Source: an uncultured Prevotellaceae bacterium
GTDB lineage: Bacteria > Bacteroidota > Bacteroidia > Bacteroidales > Bacteroidaceae
Direction: 5' to 3'
Assembly (NCBI GenBank): GCA_900314755.1
Contig: OMWH01000007.1
Location: 62,001-126,000, forward strand
Length of the DNA: 64,000 nt
Positions within the stretch are counted from its first letter, which is position 1. Every line of letters begins with the position of its first letter. A model generated the notes under the pieces. The model did not search any database and was not told where the DNA came from. It was given only the letters and a program-made list of their open reading frames with translations. Position numbers and translations under genes: made by a program. This document shows, piece by piece, positions 44,611 to 53,799 of this stretch.

Positions 44611-45636
44611 ATGACGAAATATCCTGCAGAAAATGATGTCGCCGTGCTGTTGATATTCTTCACTCGGCAAGAGACGCTCAAACGTACCTTTGAGGCGATT
44701 AAGAAGGCACGTCCCTCCCATCTGTATCTCTATCAGGACGGACCACGTAACGAGGTGGAGGCACAGAAAATAGAGGCGGCTAAGCGTATCGTTGCTGATG
44801 AGGAGATAGACTGGGAGTGTGAGGTGCAACGCAACTACCATACAGAGAACAGTGGTGCCTGGGCTTCCAACTATCAGGCACAGCGATGGGCATTCTCCTT
44901 GCATGACAAATGTATCGTCATCGAGGATGACTCCACCCCTGCCGTGTCGTTCATCCGTTTCTGTACGGAGATGCTCAACCGCTATGAGAATGACGAGCGT
45001 ATCACCATGATAGCCGGCTACAACCACGAGGAGAAGACGGAAGCTCCCTACGACTACCTGTTCACCTCGGTATTCAGCATCTGGGGATGGGCTTCATGGA
45101 GCAGGGTCGTCAACCAATGGGATGACCATTACAAGGTGGTGGACAGTGATTTCGACATGCACCAGCTGGAGGCTTTAGTGAAGGCTCATGGTGACAGGGA
45201 GGAGATGGTCAAAAAGCTCCGTAAGCATAAAGAGACGGGTGACCCTATCTACGAGACCGTCTATTGGTCGTATAACATGCTGCACTCCGGACTGACCATC
45301 GTACCTACCCGTAATATGATACAGAACACTGCCGTATCTGAGGAGTCTGCACATTTCCAGAGTGCGATGAAGACACTACCTAAGCGCATGCAGCAACTGC
45401 TCACCATGCCCAGCTACGAGATAGCTTTCCCCCTGCGTCATCCGAAGTATGTCATCGAGAATGTGGAATACAAACAGCGTGTCTACCGCATCATGGCATG
45501 GGGACACCCTTGGATCAAGATAGGACGGAGCATGGAAGAGTTGTGGCGCAACCTGCGTTATGGTAACCTGAAGGCTATCTGGCATGCCCTTGTCTTCAGG
45601 GTTAAGAAGAATACCGGACATATCAACTATCAATAG
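44611..45636 (+). CDS. GT-A-fold glycosyltransferase
   Basis: 341 aa, no transmembrane segments. Opens with AVLLIFFTRQETLKRTFEAIKKARPSHLYLYQDGPR, a GT2-like nucleotide-binding start, and has a metal-binding-type CIVIEDDSTPAVSFIRF near residue 105. It resembles Bacteroidetes glycosyltransferases sometimes mislabelled hemolysin-activation proteins. Lies between the flippase and a canonical GT2 gene, probably building the same oligosaccharide. Substrate unknown. Confidence 0.7.
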   Translation: MTKYPAENDVAVLLIFFTRQETLKRTFEAIKKARPSHLYLYQDGPRNEVEAQKIEAAKRIVADEEIDWECEVQRNYHTENSGAWASNYQAQRWAFSLHDKCIVIEDDSTPAVSFIRFCTEMLNRYENDERITMIAGYNHEEKTEAPYDYLFTSVFSIWGWASWSRVVNQWDDHYKVVDSDFDMHQLEALVKAHGDREEMVKKLRKHKETGDPIYETVYWSYNMLHSGLTIVPTRNMIQNTAVSEESAHFQSAMKTLPKRMQQLLTMPSYEIAFPLRHPKYVIENVEYKQRVYRIMAWGHPWIKIGRSMEELWRNLRYGNLKAIWHALVFRVKKNTGHINYQ

Positions 45637-45643
45637 AAAGACT

Positions 45644-46555
45644 ATGGAGATATCAATCATTATTCCTGTTTATAACAAGACCTCCTATATCGAGAAGTGC
45701 CTGCAAAGCATCTTCTCACAGGACTTTCCTTCATTTGAGGTGATTGCCGTAGATGACGGCAGTACGGACGCTTCAGGGAAAATCTGTGATAAATGGGCTG
45801 CGGACGAGCCACGCCTGAGGGTCTTCCATACTCCCAACAGCGGTGTGACGGCTGCCCGCCGCTATGGCGTGAAGCATGCAGACGGGAAATATATCATGTT
45901 CGTGGATGCCGACGACTTGCTGACAGACGGAGCATTGACAAACATGCACCGCGCCATCACCCAGTCTGGGGCTGACGAGGTAATAGGTCCTTATATCGAC
46001 CAATATGGTGTTATTCATGACTCCGGCTTCCGAGAGTGGACCACCTGCGAGCCTCTGATCCGTGACTTGCTTGCCACCCGTAACTCTTTCTGTGTGCTGT
46101 GGGGCATCATCTTCAAAAAAGAATTGCTAGACGGGTGTCTGGGTGCTCCCAGGGAGATTGTTGAACGGGAAGACTCACTGATGCAAATCAAATGTCTGAT
46201 GAAAGAGCCAAAGGTATACTTCATCGACCAACCTGCCTACCTGCATTATGAGGACATCCCCAACAACAGAATAGAGGACCTGCACATGATACGAATCTAT
46301 GATGAGGAACTGCGACAGACGTTACAACCCCAATGGGAACGTTATCGCTCTGCCTTCATAGGACATCAAATCAAGGTTTATGAGAAATTCATCGACAACC
46401 GGCAGTTCCATGTCCTCAAAGATTACTACCGCCCCCTACGGAAACAGTTAGACAGTTCGATACCCCTTGCCGACCGGGTGGCGCTCTTACTGCCTCCCCG
46501 TATCAGCTACTTCCTCGTACATTATTACAAACAATGGCGGAAGCGCTCATCCTAA
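45644..46555 (+). CDS. GT2 glycosyltransferase
   Basis: 303 aa from ATG 45644. Classical family 2 layout: MEISIIIPVYNKTSYIEKCL, the nucleotide motif VDDGSTDASG, metal site FVDADDLL near residue 86 and the catalytic-base ERED motif near residue 167. Transfers a sugar from a nucleotide donor to the growing surface oligosaccharide. It overlaps the convergent membrane-protein gene by 9 bp, with no terminator. Confidence 0.87.
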   Translation: MEISIIIPVYNKTSYIEKCLQSIFSQDFPSFEVIAVDDGSTDASGKICDKWAADEPRLRVFHTPNSGVTAARRYGVKHADGKYIMFVDADDLLTDGALTNMHRAITQSGADEVIGPYIDQYGVIHDSGFREWTTCEPLIRDLLATRNSFCVLWGIIFKKELLDGCLGAPREIVEREDSLMQIKCLMKEPKVYFIDQPAYLHYEDIPNNRIEDLHMIRIYDEELRQTLQPQWERYRSAFIGHQIKVYEKFIDNRQFHVLKDYYRPLRKQLDSSIPLADRVALLLPPRISYFLVHYYKQWRKRSS

Positions 46556-47980
46556 CAGGTATCCCACCAACAGGGTACCATTATAGAGCCATAGGAAAAT
46601 GGTAATAAGAAGGAGAAGATATGAAGTGAGACGTACGATGGTGGAAGTACCATGCTTTAACAGGTAAGCGATACCGACGGGCAGTACATACGCCCAATGG
46701 GATGCCATGATATACACCTCGTTGAGTCCAAAACCCAATACCAGATGTATCACCATGTCGAAGGCAAAGCCTGCAAAAGTGAGCCATAAGAAACGACTCT
46801 TACGTCCCAACCATACCCCGATAAGCCAGAGAACCACTATCACTGCCTCAACAACATAGCATATCCACCACCGGTAAGTCACAATCAACGGACGCTCACG
46901 CAAGGTGTCTCCCAACAGATGGTCTTGATGTAGCATGAGTGACTCCCCAAACAGGTTCTCCACCATTGAGTCCCAACGAGGGGTCGTCACATCCGTCCAC
47001 CGCAAGAAGATGCTCTTTCCCTTGATGGGCAGTCCTTTGTGCATACTTTCCCAACGCTCCTGCGCTTCTTTCCGTAACTGCTGCTTATATTGCCGTTCGA
47101 AGGTTTGCTGTTTCTCCTCTGGATTCATGATAGAAGTCGTATCCATAAACTGCCGGTAGCTTCTCTCCTTCTCCACCTGCGCTTTCTTTGCCAAAGCAAT
47201 CTGACGTGCCTTCTCTTGTGGGAGTACATAGGTACGGTATTCCCAATTGGCAAAAAGCCACATCATACCTGCGGGTAGGATGACGGCAAGCAACAGGTAC
47301 TTAGGACGGAAAAAACGTTTGCCATTGACAAACAGGGCATTAATGAAGATTTTCACCCCGTTACTCAGCGTAATGCCCGCTGTAATGACGAAAAGCACCA
47401 CCGTCTGGACGATGGTCATCTGCCTGCCCTCTTGCATCCATCTGCCTGAGATATAAAGAGCGAATATCAACAGGAACATGGAAACCGTGAAATGGTCGGC
47501 AACAATGCTTGCCACCATGATATGGGCAAAACCATAAAAGAAAAATACCAGCAGGATGGCATCGAAACGAGACACGCTGATGATGTCCTTGAAGATACGG
47601 TACAGGAAGACAACAGAATAGATATTACATACCAGCAGGATGGTAGCCAAAAGGAACTGAACGAGGTTATAGCCTGTCAACGCAATGAGTCCGTTATTCA
47701 ACAGGAACAACGGATAAACCATAAAGGCAAGCAACGGATGGCGAAACACCTGATAGGTCGTACCCCAATGGGTCACCACCGCATAGGTGATGGGGTCGTA
47801 GCCTGACACATGAAACTGACTGTAGAACACGCTTCCATTGTCGATAGACTCCTGTAAGAAGAATCCTGAGAAACAATAAATACAGCATGCATGCAGGAAA
47901 ACACTGACAAGCAAGAAGGCAAGAACCAACCAACGCTCATCCTTCTGAATACGGAAAATATCTACTATCGTTTTAATCAT
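46547..47980 (-). CDS. Polytopic GT-C-like membrane protein (DUF6080-like), copy 1
   Basis: 477 aa. About 11 hydrophobic helices, with a periplasmic first loop GSVFYSQFHVSGYDPITYAVVTHWGTTYQVFRHP and a large charged loop at about 260-330. The pattern recalls GT-C transferases, and I recall the Bacteroidetes family DUF6080, not verified. Its paralogue lies directly upstream and overlaps by 8 bp. Last gene of the nine-gene yicC operon. Function not established. Confidence 0.62.
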   Translation of the reverse strand: MIKTIVDIFRIQKDERWLVLAFLLVSVFLHACCIYCFSGFFLQESIDNGSVFYSQFHVSGYDPITYAVVTHWGTTYQVFRHPLLAFMVYPLFLLNNGLIALTGYNLVQFLLATILLVCNIYSVVFLYRIFKDIISVSRFDAILLVFFFYGFAHIMVASIVADHFTVSMFLLIFALYISGRWMQEGRQMTIVQTVVLFVITAGITLSNGVKIFINALFVNGKRFFRPKYLLLAVILPAGMMWLFANWEYRTYVLPQEKARQIALAKKAQVEKERSYRQFMDTTSIMNPEEKQQTFERQYKQQLRKEAQERWESMHKGLPIKGKSIFLRWTDVTTPRWDSMVENLFGESLMLHQDHLLGDTLRERPLIVTYRWWICYVVEAVIVVLWLIGVWLGRKSRFLWLTFAGFAFDMVIHLVLGFGLNEVYIMASHWAYVLPVGIAYLLKHGTSTIVRLTSYLLLLITIFLWLYNGTLLVGYLLG

Positions 47981-49340
47981 ACCAGAATGCTATTGAGACA
48001 GGGGGTTGCTGCATCCAACCGACTATCAGACTGACGTTATGTACCAGCAGGTACAATGTCAAGGCAGCCACCATCAGACGCACCAAACTATGAACTATGA
48101 ACTTTGAACTATGAACTTTAAAAAGGTAGGCAATAGCAATGGGGAAGATATAGACCCAATGCGCCGACATGATGTATATCTCATTGATGGCAAAGCCTAA
48201 CCCCAAGTGCATCAGGGCATCGGGCAGGATGCCCAACAGACACATCCACAGCAGGTGTTCCTTATAACCGCAACAGATACCTGCCAGAAGTAAGAACACC
48301 AGCAGGCACTCGACGACGTAATTCCACGACGAGCGATATTTCAGCAAGACAGGACGATAACTGGTCAGCACATCTTCCAACACATGCTGCTCATGCAGTA
48401 TCAACGACTCGCCAAAGACATTCTCGACAAGTGTCTCGGAACGCGGTGTGGTACGATCTGTCCACTTCAACAGACTCCCCTTACCAAGGGGCTTACCCTT
48501 ATGGATGACCCATGGTGCATGCTTATACCGCTCATGATTCTCACGTGCCTTCTGCATCATCTCTGCCTTGTGCTCCTGGAAATACTTTTTCTCTGCCTGC
48601 TCTTTAGGATAGACATAGACACGCTCCTCCCACAGTCCCAGACCAATGACCAACAGCAAAGTGCCAACAGCCAACAGAAGATAACGCCAACGGAAGAAGC
48701 CCTTGCCCCGTGCTATCAGTTCTGCTGCCAAGACCTTGGCACCATTCGTCAATGTCACGCCTGCCGTGATGGCTACCAACAGAGCAGACTGCCACGTCTT
48801 CAGGACACGCCCCTCCTGATGTGCCTTACCAATCAGATAGACAGACCATAATATCAAGAACAGGGAGATACCAAAATGGTCGGTGACGATATACGTGACG
48901 ATGATATAGGCAAGACTGAAGAAGAACACCGTCAACAAGGCAGCGTCCCACCTGCCAATACCTATCAGCTCACGCAGGATACGATAGAGGACTATCGTAG
49001 TGCAGAAAGCAAAGAAAAGGATGATGGCAGCCGCAATATACAAAGCTCCGTTAACACCTGTCAAAGAGATGAGAATCTGATTAATTCCATAGGGCAGCCA
49101 CATCAGATAGGGTAACAGGGGATGACGTAACACATCATATTTCATCCCCCACTCCGTCAGCACGGAATAGGTGGTGGCATCAAAGCCTGACACATGATAA
49201 TTGTATGACAGCAGTTTGCCGTAGTCTTCACAGACCACAGAAAACAATGCGTCGTACTTGGCTATCAACATCCCATTCAGGATGATGAGCAAGAGCAGGA
49301 TGCCCGCTCCCAAAATCCATTCCTCACGTCTCAGTCTCAT
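47973..49340 (-). CDS. Polytopic GT-C-like membrane protein (DUF6080-like), copy 2
   Basis: 455 aa paralogue of the previous entry: YNYHVSGFDATTYSVLTEWGMKYDVLRHPLLPYL corresponds to the same first loop, and FLRWTDVTTPRWDSMVENLFGESL of copy 1 matches LLKWTDRTTPRSETLVENVFGESL here. Residues 408-419 (FKVHSSKFIVHS) are a heptamer-array insertion near the C-terminus, with units alternating so that no TAG appears. Copy 1 lacks this array. It overlaps the HAD gene by 4 bp. Confidence 0.62.
   Translation of the reverse strand: MRLRREEWILGAGILLLLIILNGMLIAKYDALFSVVCEDYGKLLSYNYHVSGFDATTYSVLTEWGMKYDVLRHPLLPYLMWLPYGINQILISLTGVNGALYIAAAIILFFAFCTTIVLYRILRELIGIGRWDAALLTVFFFSLAYIIVTYIVTDHFGISLFLILWSVYLIGKAHQEGRVLKTWQSALLVAITAGVTLTNGAKVLAAELIARGKGFFRWRYLLLAVGTLLLVIGLGLWEERVYVYPKEQAEKKYFQEHKAEMMQKARENHERYKHAPWVIHKGKPLGKGSLLKWTDRTTPRSETLVENVFGESLILHEQHVLEDVLTSYRPVLLKYRSSWNYVVECLLVFLLLAGICCGYKEHLLWMCLLGILPDALMHLGLGFAINEIYIMSAHWVYIFPIAIAYLFKVHSSKFIVHSLVRLMVAALTLYLLVHNVSLIVGWMQQPPVSIAFWYD
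48085..48119. repeat. GAACTAT heptamer array inside DUF6080-like copy 2
   Basis: AAACTAT, GAACTAT, GAACTTT, GAACTAT, GAACTTT. The GAACTTT units fall where the minus-strand frame would otherwise read TAG. Confidence 0.88.
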
Positions 49341-49921
49341 CGGCGAAAGGGTTTATAATATGACTCATCGGCAAAAGCAAGTAACTCACGGTCTCCCTTG
49401 CTATCACCATATGCCGTCAGGTGATAATCACTACGTTGAGGATAAACAGTTAAAAGGCGGTTGACCTTCTCCTGCCCGAAGCAGTTGCTGGACAGGAAAC
49501 GCCCCGTCAACCTACCGTCTCTCACCTCCACCTGTGTTCCTAACACCTTGACGGAAGGGAAGAAAGGCTGTACCCAGTTATCTATTGACGCACTGATAAT
49601 CACCACCTCGGCACCCTCTTGCTGTGCCTGTGCGATAGCGGCAATACCCAAGGGGCGCAACAGGCTGTGATGACTTGCGGCAAACTGCTGACAATGGCTG
49701 TCAAACTCGTCCAGGGACATCCCTTTGAAGAAATATGCGAATATCCGCTCCTTCACTTCACCGCCTAGACAGAGACCTAAGAACATCTTGACCAAAAGAA
49801 GAGTATGACGGAGGAAACCCCACAAAAACTTTCTATCCCCAAAAACGTCACGGATAAAGGCGACGAACGTATCTCGCGTGGTAAGTGTTCCGTCAAAGTC
49901 ACAAGCAACGATTTTCTTCAT
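49337..49921 (-). CDS. HAD-IB family phosphatase (SerB-like)
   Basis: 194 aa from the ATG of MKKIVACDFDGTLTTRD, which starts in the acyltransferase stop (ATGA); longer starts run into that gene. DxDGT nucleophile motif at 8-12, Ser in VIISASIDNW, and the acidic YGDSKGDRELL motif. HAD-IB members dephosphorylate small phosphorylated metabolites such as phosphoserine. The C-terminal SYYKPFRR is typical of a Bacteroidetes subgroup found near glycan genes. Substrate unknown. Confidence 0.82.
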   Translation of the reverse strand: MKKIVACDFDGTLTTRDTFVAFIRDVFGDRKFLWGFLRHTLLLVKMFLGLCLGGEVKERIFAYFFKGMSLDEFDSHCQQFAASHHSLLRPLGIAAIAQAQQEGAEVVIISASIDNWVQPFFPSVKVLGTQVEVRDGRLTGRFLSSNCFGQEKVNRLLTVYPQRSDYHLTAYGDSKGDRELLAFADESYYKPFRR

Positions 49922-50895
49922 ACGGGCATCACTTTTTGAATCAGATAATGTAACAGCCATGCCAATGGGACAGCGATAAGGAGTGTCAGTCCGACAGTGG
50001 GCCAATAGCCCAGATGATAGGGCGTGATATACGTCATGACGAAATGATGATGTATCAGATAGAGTTCAAGACTGATGGTACCCAAGAAGGTACAGCTGCG
50101 GTTCAACCACTGCGGAGTCTTGTGAAAGAGTGCTGACAATAATAATAGCAGGGAGACGGTCATAGGGATGTAAATCATACGCTCAGCAAACAAAGGGAAA
50201 CGACCATGACGCACCTGCTCCAGATAGATGCAAGCACTCGCCGTAGCCACAAAAGTCAACAGTATCAACCAGATGGCGCCCTTCTCCATGCGGTGTTCCT
50301 GACGCACCCACTCTCCTATATTGATACCCAAGAAGAATATGGGTACACGACTCCAGAATATCTCAATATGCCCTACCGCCTGATGAATAGGAACCACCCA
50401 CTGCACACAGACGCACCAAACGATCATCAGGACAGGCAGCCATCTGAAAGAGGGACTCCTTTGTATCAGCAACATATAAAGAGGTGCCCACAGGTAAAGC
50501 ATCATAATAGCTGGGATATACCAGAAGGTTAGCTCGTCATGCAACCAGAAATCCCAGTTGATGGTAATGTCCCCTATCAGGTCGACGACACTCCCCGTCT
50601 GTCCGTTGAAACGGGGAATATAATAGAGTGATGACATGATGAGCCATGCGGGGAAGATACGCAACAGGCGACGCTTGTAGAACTGTTTAAAGGAGGGTGT
50701 TTTCACCCAAGAGTACCATAATCCGATGCCACTGAGGAACAAGAACATATCCACGCCAATATTCCCACAGCGACGCAGTCCGAAGAAGACATCGGCACGT
50801 GCCAGTGGGGCATGAAACAGAACGATGAAGATGATGGCTGCTCCCATCAACTCCCCACGATATCGACTCAGGTCTTTCCACGTTATCTCTCTCAT
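49918..50895 (-). CDS. Acyltransferase 3 family membrane protein
   Basis: 325 aa with about 10 transmembrane helices. Opens YRGELMGAAIIFIVLFHAPL with the conserved His of acyltransferase-3 enzymes and has LFLSGIGLWYSWVK. These proteins O-acetylate or succinylate surface polysaccharides using cytoplasmic acyl-CoA. It starts within the stop of a second acyltransferase gene (ATGA), so the two are made together. Confidence 0.85.
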   Translation of the reverse strand: MREITWKDLSRYRGELMGAAIIFIVLFHAPLARADVFFGLRRCGNIGVDMFLFLSGIGLWYSWVKTPSFKQFYKRRLLRIFPAWLIMSSLYYIPRFNGQTGSVVDLIGDITINWDFWLHDELTFWYIPAIMMLYLWAPLYMLLIQRSPSFRWLPVLMIVWCVCVQWVVPIHQAVGHIEIFWSRVPIFFLGINIGEWVRQEHRMEKGAIWLILLTFVATASACIYLEQVRHGRFPLFAERMIYIPMTVSLLLLLSALFHKTPQWLNRSCTFLGTISLELYLIHHHFVMTYITPYHLGYWPTVGLTLLIAVPLAWLLHYLIQKVMPV

Positions 50896-51980
50896 AGCTT
50901 TGGACTGGGTATTTGATCAATCACTTTCTTGACTGCCCACGACAAGGCAATCGCTACAATGACATAGAGTATCAGACCGTCGTAGATGTCTTGTCGCCAG
51001 GCAACGGTAATAAAGAGTTTGCGGGCAATAGGATGGACCACAAACATAGCAGCAGAAATAGTTCCGAACCATGTCACCAGTGTCAGCAACTGTTGAGGAA
51101 GCACCTTCACTAATGCAATGGTCCCAACGATGATCAATAATGGAATCCACAACCACGACTGGTAGTGGAAGCCCATAATGACAATCAAGATTGTTGTCCC
51201 CAGCAAGACAATACCCCATGCCCAACGAGAGAGATGGAGATTGAGATGCTCGACATAGCGTCCTGCCAATATGCCCACGCCAAAAGGCAGCATCCCACCG
51301 ATAAAGTTATAGCGCAGGCGGTTCAAGGTCTCTCCCTCTGGGTCGCAGAACACCTGCAGCAGCCAACATACCGCTATCAAGGCAATGACTATCCATGATT
51401 TCTGGCGATACAGCAGCAGGCGATAGACAATATAGAGCTCTATCATCAGCCCGAAGAACCAATAGATACCGGGCCATATAATCTTGTCGGGAGTAGGCAG
51501 CACATTAATATACATCAGTAACTGAGCGATCACATTGTCCCAATGGAACTGGAAACGCCCGGGTGTCATGATGTCGACGATGACAAAGAGGGTGAAGCCC
51601 ACTATCAACATCCGCAACAGTTTCAAATAATGGTATCGTAAGAATTGAAGAATTGAAGGATTGAAGAATTGAAGACTTCCACTTTTCAATTCTTCAATTT
51701 TTAAATTCTTCTCATACTTCAGCACCAGCCCGAAACCACTTAGGAAGAGGAATACAGGGACACCATAATGTCCGAAATAAGACAGCAGGTGAACAGGCAG
51801 CAATGCGTCTGGATGTGTTAACACCTGCCATAGTCCTTCGTTATGGGAAGTGAAGTACTGATACTCGTTCTCCTTCACGATACTCCCGATAAAGTGGCAA
51901 TAGTTATGTAACATGATAGCGAGAATAGCAATCCCACGCATCGCCGTACACTCATCCCGTGTCAGAAACTCTTTCCTCAT
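50892..51980 (-). CDS. Second acyltransferase 3 family membrane protein
   Basis: 362 aa from ATG 51980; two more in-frame ATGs lie upstream (52001, 52016), the first of them also supplied by the heptamer array there. Ten transmembrane helices, AMRGIAILAIMLHNYCHF with the conserved His, and FLFLSGFGLVLKYEKN. Residues 90-114 (NLKIEELKSGSLQFFNPSI) are encoded by an octamer array and its inverted partner, forming a repeat-derived loop after the second helix. It differs clearly from its partner, so the acceptors probably differ. Confidence 0.82.
   Translation of the reverse strand: MRKEFLTRDECTAMRGIAILAIMLHNYCHFIGSIVKENEYQYFTSHNEGLWQVLTHPDALLPVHLLSYFGHYGVPVFLFLSGFGLVLKYEKNLKIEELKSGSLQFFNPSILQFLRYHYLKLLRMLIVGFTLFVIVDIMTPGRFQFHWDNVIAQLLMYINVLPTPDKIIWPGIYWFFGLMIELYIVYRLLLYRQKSWIVIALIAVCWLLQVFCDPEGETLNRLRYNFIGGMLPFGVGILAGRYVEHLNLHLSRWAWGIVLLGTTILIVIMGFHYQSWLWIPLLIIVGTIALVKVLPQQLLTLVTWFGTISAAMFVVHPIARKLFITVAWRQDIYDGLILYVIVAIALSWAVKKVIDQIPSPKL
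51640..51713. repeat. GAAGAATT octamer array with inverted partner inside an acyltransferase gene
   Basis: AAGAATT, GAAGAATT, GAAGGATT, GAAGAATT, GAAGACTT (51640-51678) then, after CCAC, an inverted run of 8-bp words to 51713. The transcript could fold into a hairpin inside the coding region. Confidence 0.85.
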
Positions 51981-52003
51981 TTCTAATTCCTCATTTCTCA
52001 TTT
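51976..52003. repeat. AAATGAG heptamer array across a gene junction
   Basis: Four units on the minus strand (AAATGAG, AAATGAG, GAATTAG, AAATGAG). Supplies the TGA stop of the phosphoethanolamine transferase gene (51991-51993) and ATG codons for the downstream acyltransferase. Confidence 0.85.
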
Positions 52004-53799
52004 GGGCGAAGCCCATTATAGTCCACACTGTTCTTCAAAAGCCTTGGACGTTTCTCGTTATACGCACTGTTCAACACATCATACTCCTTCCTATAGTCTT
52101 TCGTATGAATACCTCCCAAAAACATCAGGGTATGAGGCAACAAGTCTGTCATGTAAGGACGGTGACAGTAACGCTTGACAGCCTCCCATCCGTAGGGATG
52201 TGTCTGCCGGTATTTCTCTGATGCCCATATCCAGAACGGTATCTCAAACTCCTCACGGGCTAGACGGTAGTCAATGGTCGCCGAGTGGTTACGTCCGAAA
52301 TAATCCATACTATTGAAACATTCCTCCCCATGGTCAGGCATATAGATGACGATGGCGTTCTGATGCTCAAATCGACGGATAATCTCGTCAACAATAGAGT
52401 CGTTATAAAGCACGGCATTGTCATAGTCGGCATTGATCTGCAACCGTTTAGGTGCCAGTTTCTTGTCGGGATAGTCAGCGGGAGTGAATTTCCTTCTGGT
52501 CTTCACAGGGAAACGTCCCCTATAGTCCACATGCTGTCCCATCAGATGGAAAATGGTCAATTGGTGTGCATCGTGTTCTTTCATGGCATCATAGTCTTGC
52601 AACACCCCTTCGTCATAACGATGCAGCCGACTATTACGGGTGTCAAACAGCTGCTCGCTCAACTGAGGATGATTCAGGAAGAAACCGCCACTGAAGTCAT
52701 AGACTGCCTCACCTGCCTTGGGCAGAAACTGGTTGGTGATAAAGGTCACATGATATCCTGCCTTTCGAAACACTTCCGGAAACATGGGCACGTCACACCA
52801 GTCACCCTTGTCACCGATGGCATGAAGGGAGAACACATGCTTAAACACAAAACTCGTCAAGTTCCAGGGTGCCACCACATCCGTAAAGGCAATCAGCGTA
52901 CTGTCCTGCATCCTTTTTAGCTGGCGGGGTGTCGTGGGTTTGTCGTAACCATAGAGCTGGGAACGGTATTTATTGAAACTCTCGCCGATAATCAGTACTA
53001 TCTGCGGACTGCGGAAACTACAACTGTCCACCTGGACTTTTTCCGTTGCCGCCATCAACTGGGTAATCTGCTGGGAGGCAAGACGATTGGCATAAAGGCT
53101 GAACACCATACGGTGGATGGGCAGGTATAGGTTGGCACACCCCTTGGTCGTCAGCTCGTGCTCCACTTCCCCTAAGTTCGATTTCGACATCAACCGTCCC
53201 ATCGCCTGCTTATTGGGAAAGCACTCTGTCGCGCAATAAACAAACAATCCTAAAGCGACAACTCCCATGATGGATTGCGAGTATAATACCACAGATGGGG
53301 AAAGTCGCAGTCCCATCCTTTGGTTGCGCCTCTTCCACCACAGGCTAAAGATACTCCACAGGATATGCAAGAAAGCAATAAGGATGATCCATCCTGTCTT
53401 GGAAGTCAGCAGGTCCCATCCCACATACGAGTTCAGAAACTCCTTCGTTTCCTGCCCCGTAGTCTCGAAGAACAGCATGAGCATGGTGGGGGTTAGTGTC
53501 GACTCGAAACGCACATAACAGAACATATCTATCAGTGCGACAATGTATAAGAGGATGGCAAGCAACAGGCGTATCCACTTCCGTATCTTCTGGGGTAACA
53601 GTGCGAGGACAGCGCAGAGCAGATAGAGGTCGAAGAACAGTTCGGTGGCAGATAATTCGTAGGGCTTTGCCCCTTTCAGATGCAGTCGTATCTCTGTCTG
53701 TGTACAGAAGTACCCTAAGACGAACATGAAGACGAAGAATGCCGCATTCACCGACACTGGTCGCCAGAAGATTCCCAATATCCGCAACAATCTCTTCAT
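51991..53799 (-). CDS. Phosphoethanolamine transferase (EptA-like)
   Basis: 602 aa. Five N-terminal transmembrane helices, then a sulfatase-fold domain from PQIVLIIGESFNKYRSQLYGY. The probable Thr nucleophile is in APWNLTSFVFKHVFSLH, metal ligands in MPDHGEECFN and RNHSATIDY. EptA-type enzymes move phosphoethanolamine from phosphatidylethanolamine to lipid A or other glycans in the periplasm, which can lower polymyxin binding. It directly follows nadD with no gap. Confidence 0.85.
   Translation of the reverse strand: MKRLLRILGIFWRPVSVNAAFFVFMFVLGYFCTQTEIRLHLKGAKPYELSATELFFDLYLLCAVLALLPQKIRKWIRLLLAILLYIVALIDMFCYVRFESTLTPTMLMLFFETTGQETKEFLNSYVGWDLLTSKTGWIILIAFLHILWSIFSLWWKRRNQRMGLRLSPSVVLYSQSIMGVVALGLFVYCATECFPNKQAMGRLMSKSNLGEVEHELTTKGCANLYLPIHRMVFSLYANRLASQQITQLMAATEKVQVDSCSFRSPQIVLIIGESFNKYRSQLYGYDKPTTPRQLKRMQDSTLIAFTDVVAPWNLTSFVFKHVFSLHAIGDKGDWCDVPMFPEVFRKAGYHVTFITNQFLPKAGEAVYDFSGGFFLNHPQLSEQLFDTRNSRLHRYDEGVLQDYDAMKEHDAHQLTIFHLMGQHVDYRGRFPVKTRRKFTPADYPDKKLAPKRLQINADYDNAVLYNDSIVDEIIRRFEHQNAIVIYMPDHGEECFNSMDYFGRNHSATIDYRLAREEFEIPFWIWASEKYRQTHPYGWEAVKRYCHRPYMTDLLPHTLMFLGGIHTKDYRKEYDVLNSAYNEKRPRLLKNSVDYNGLRPNEK

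Noticed and set aside
49922-50005. N-terminal extension of the HAD phosphatase
   Set aside because: It would overlap the acyltransferase gene by 88 bp and precedes the family's normal MKKIVACDFDGT start.
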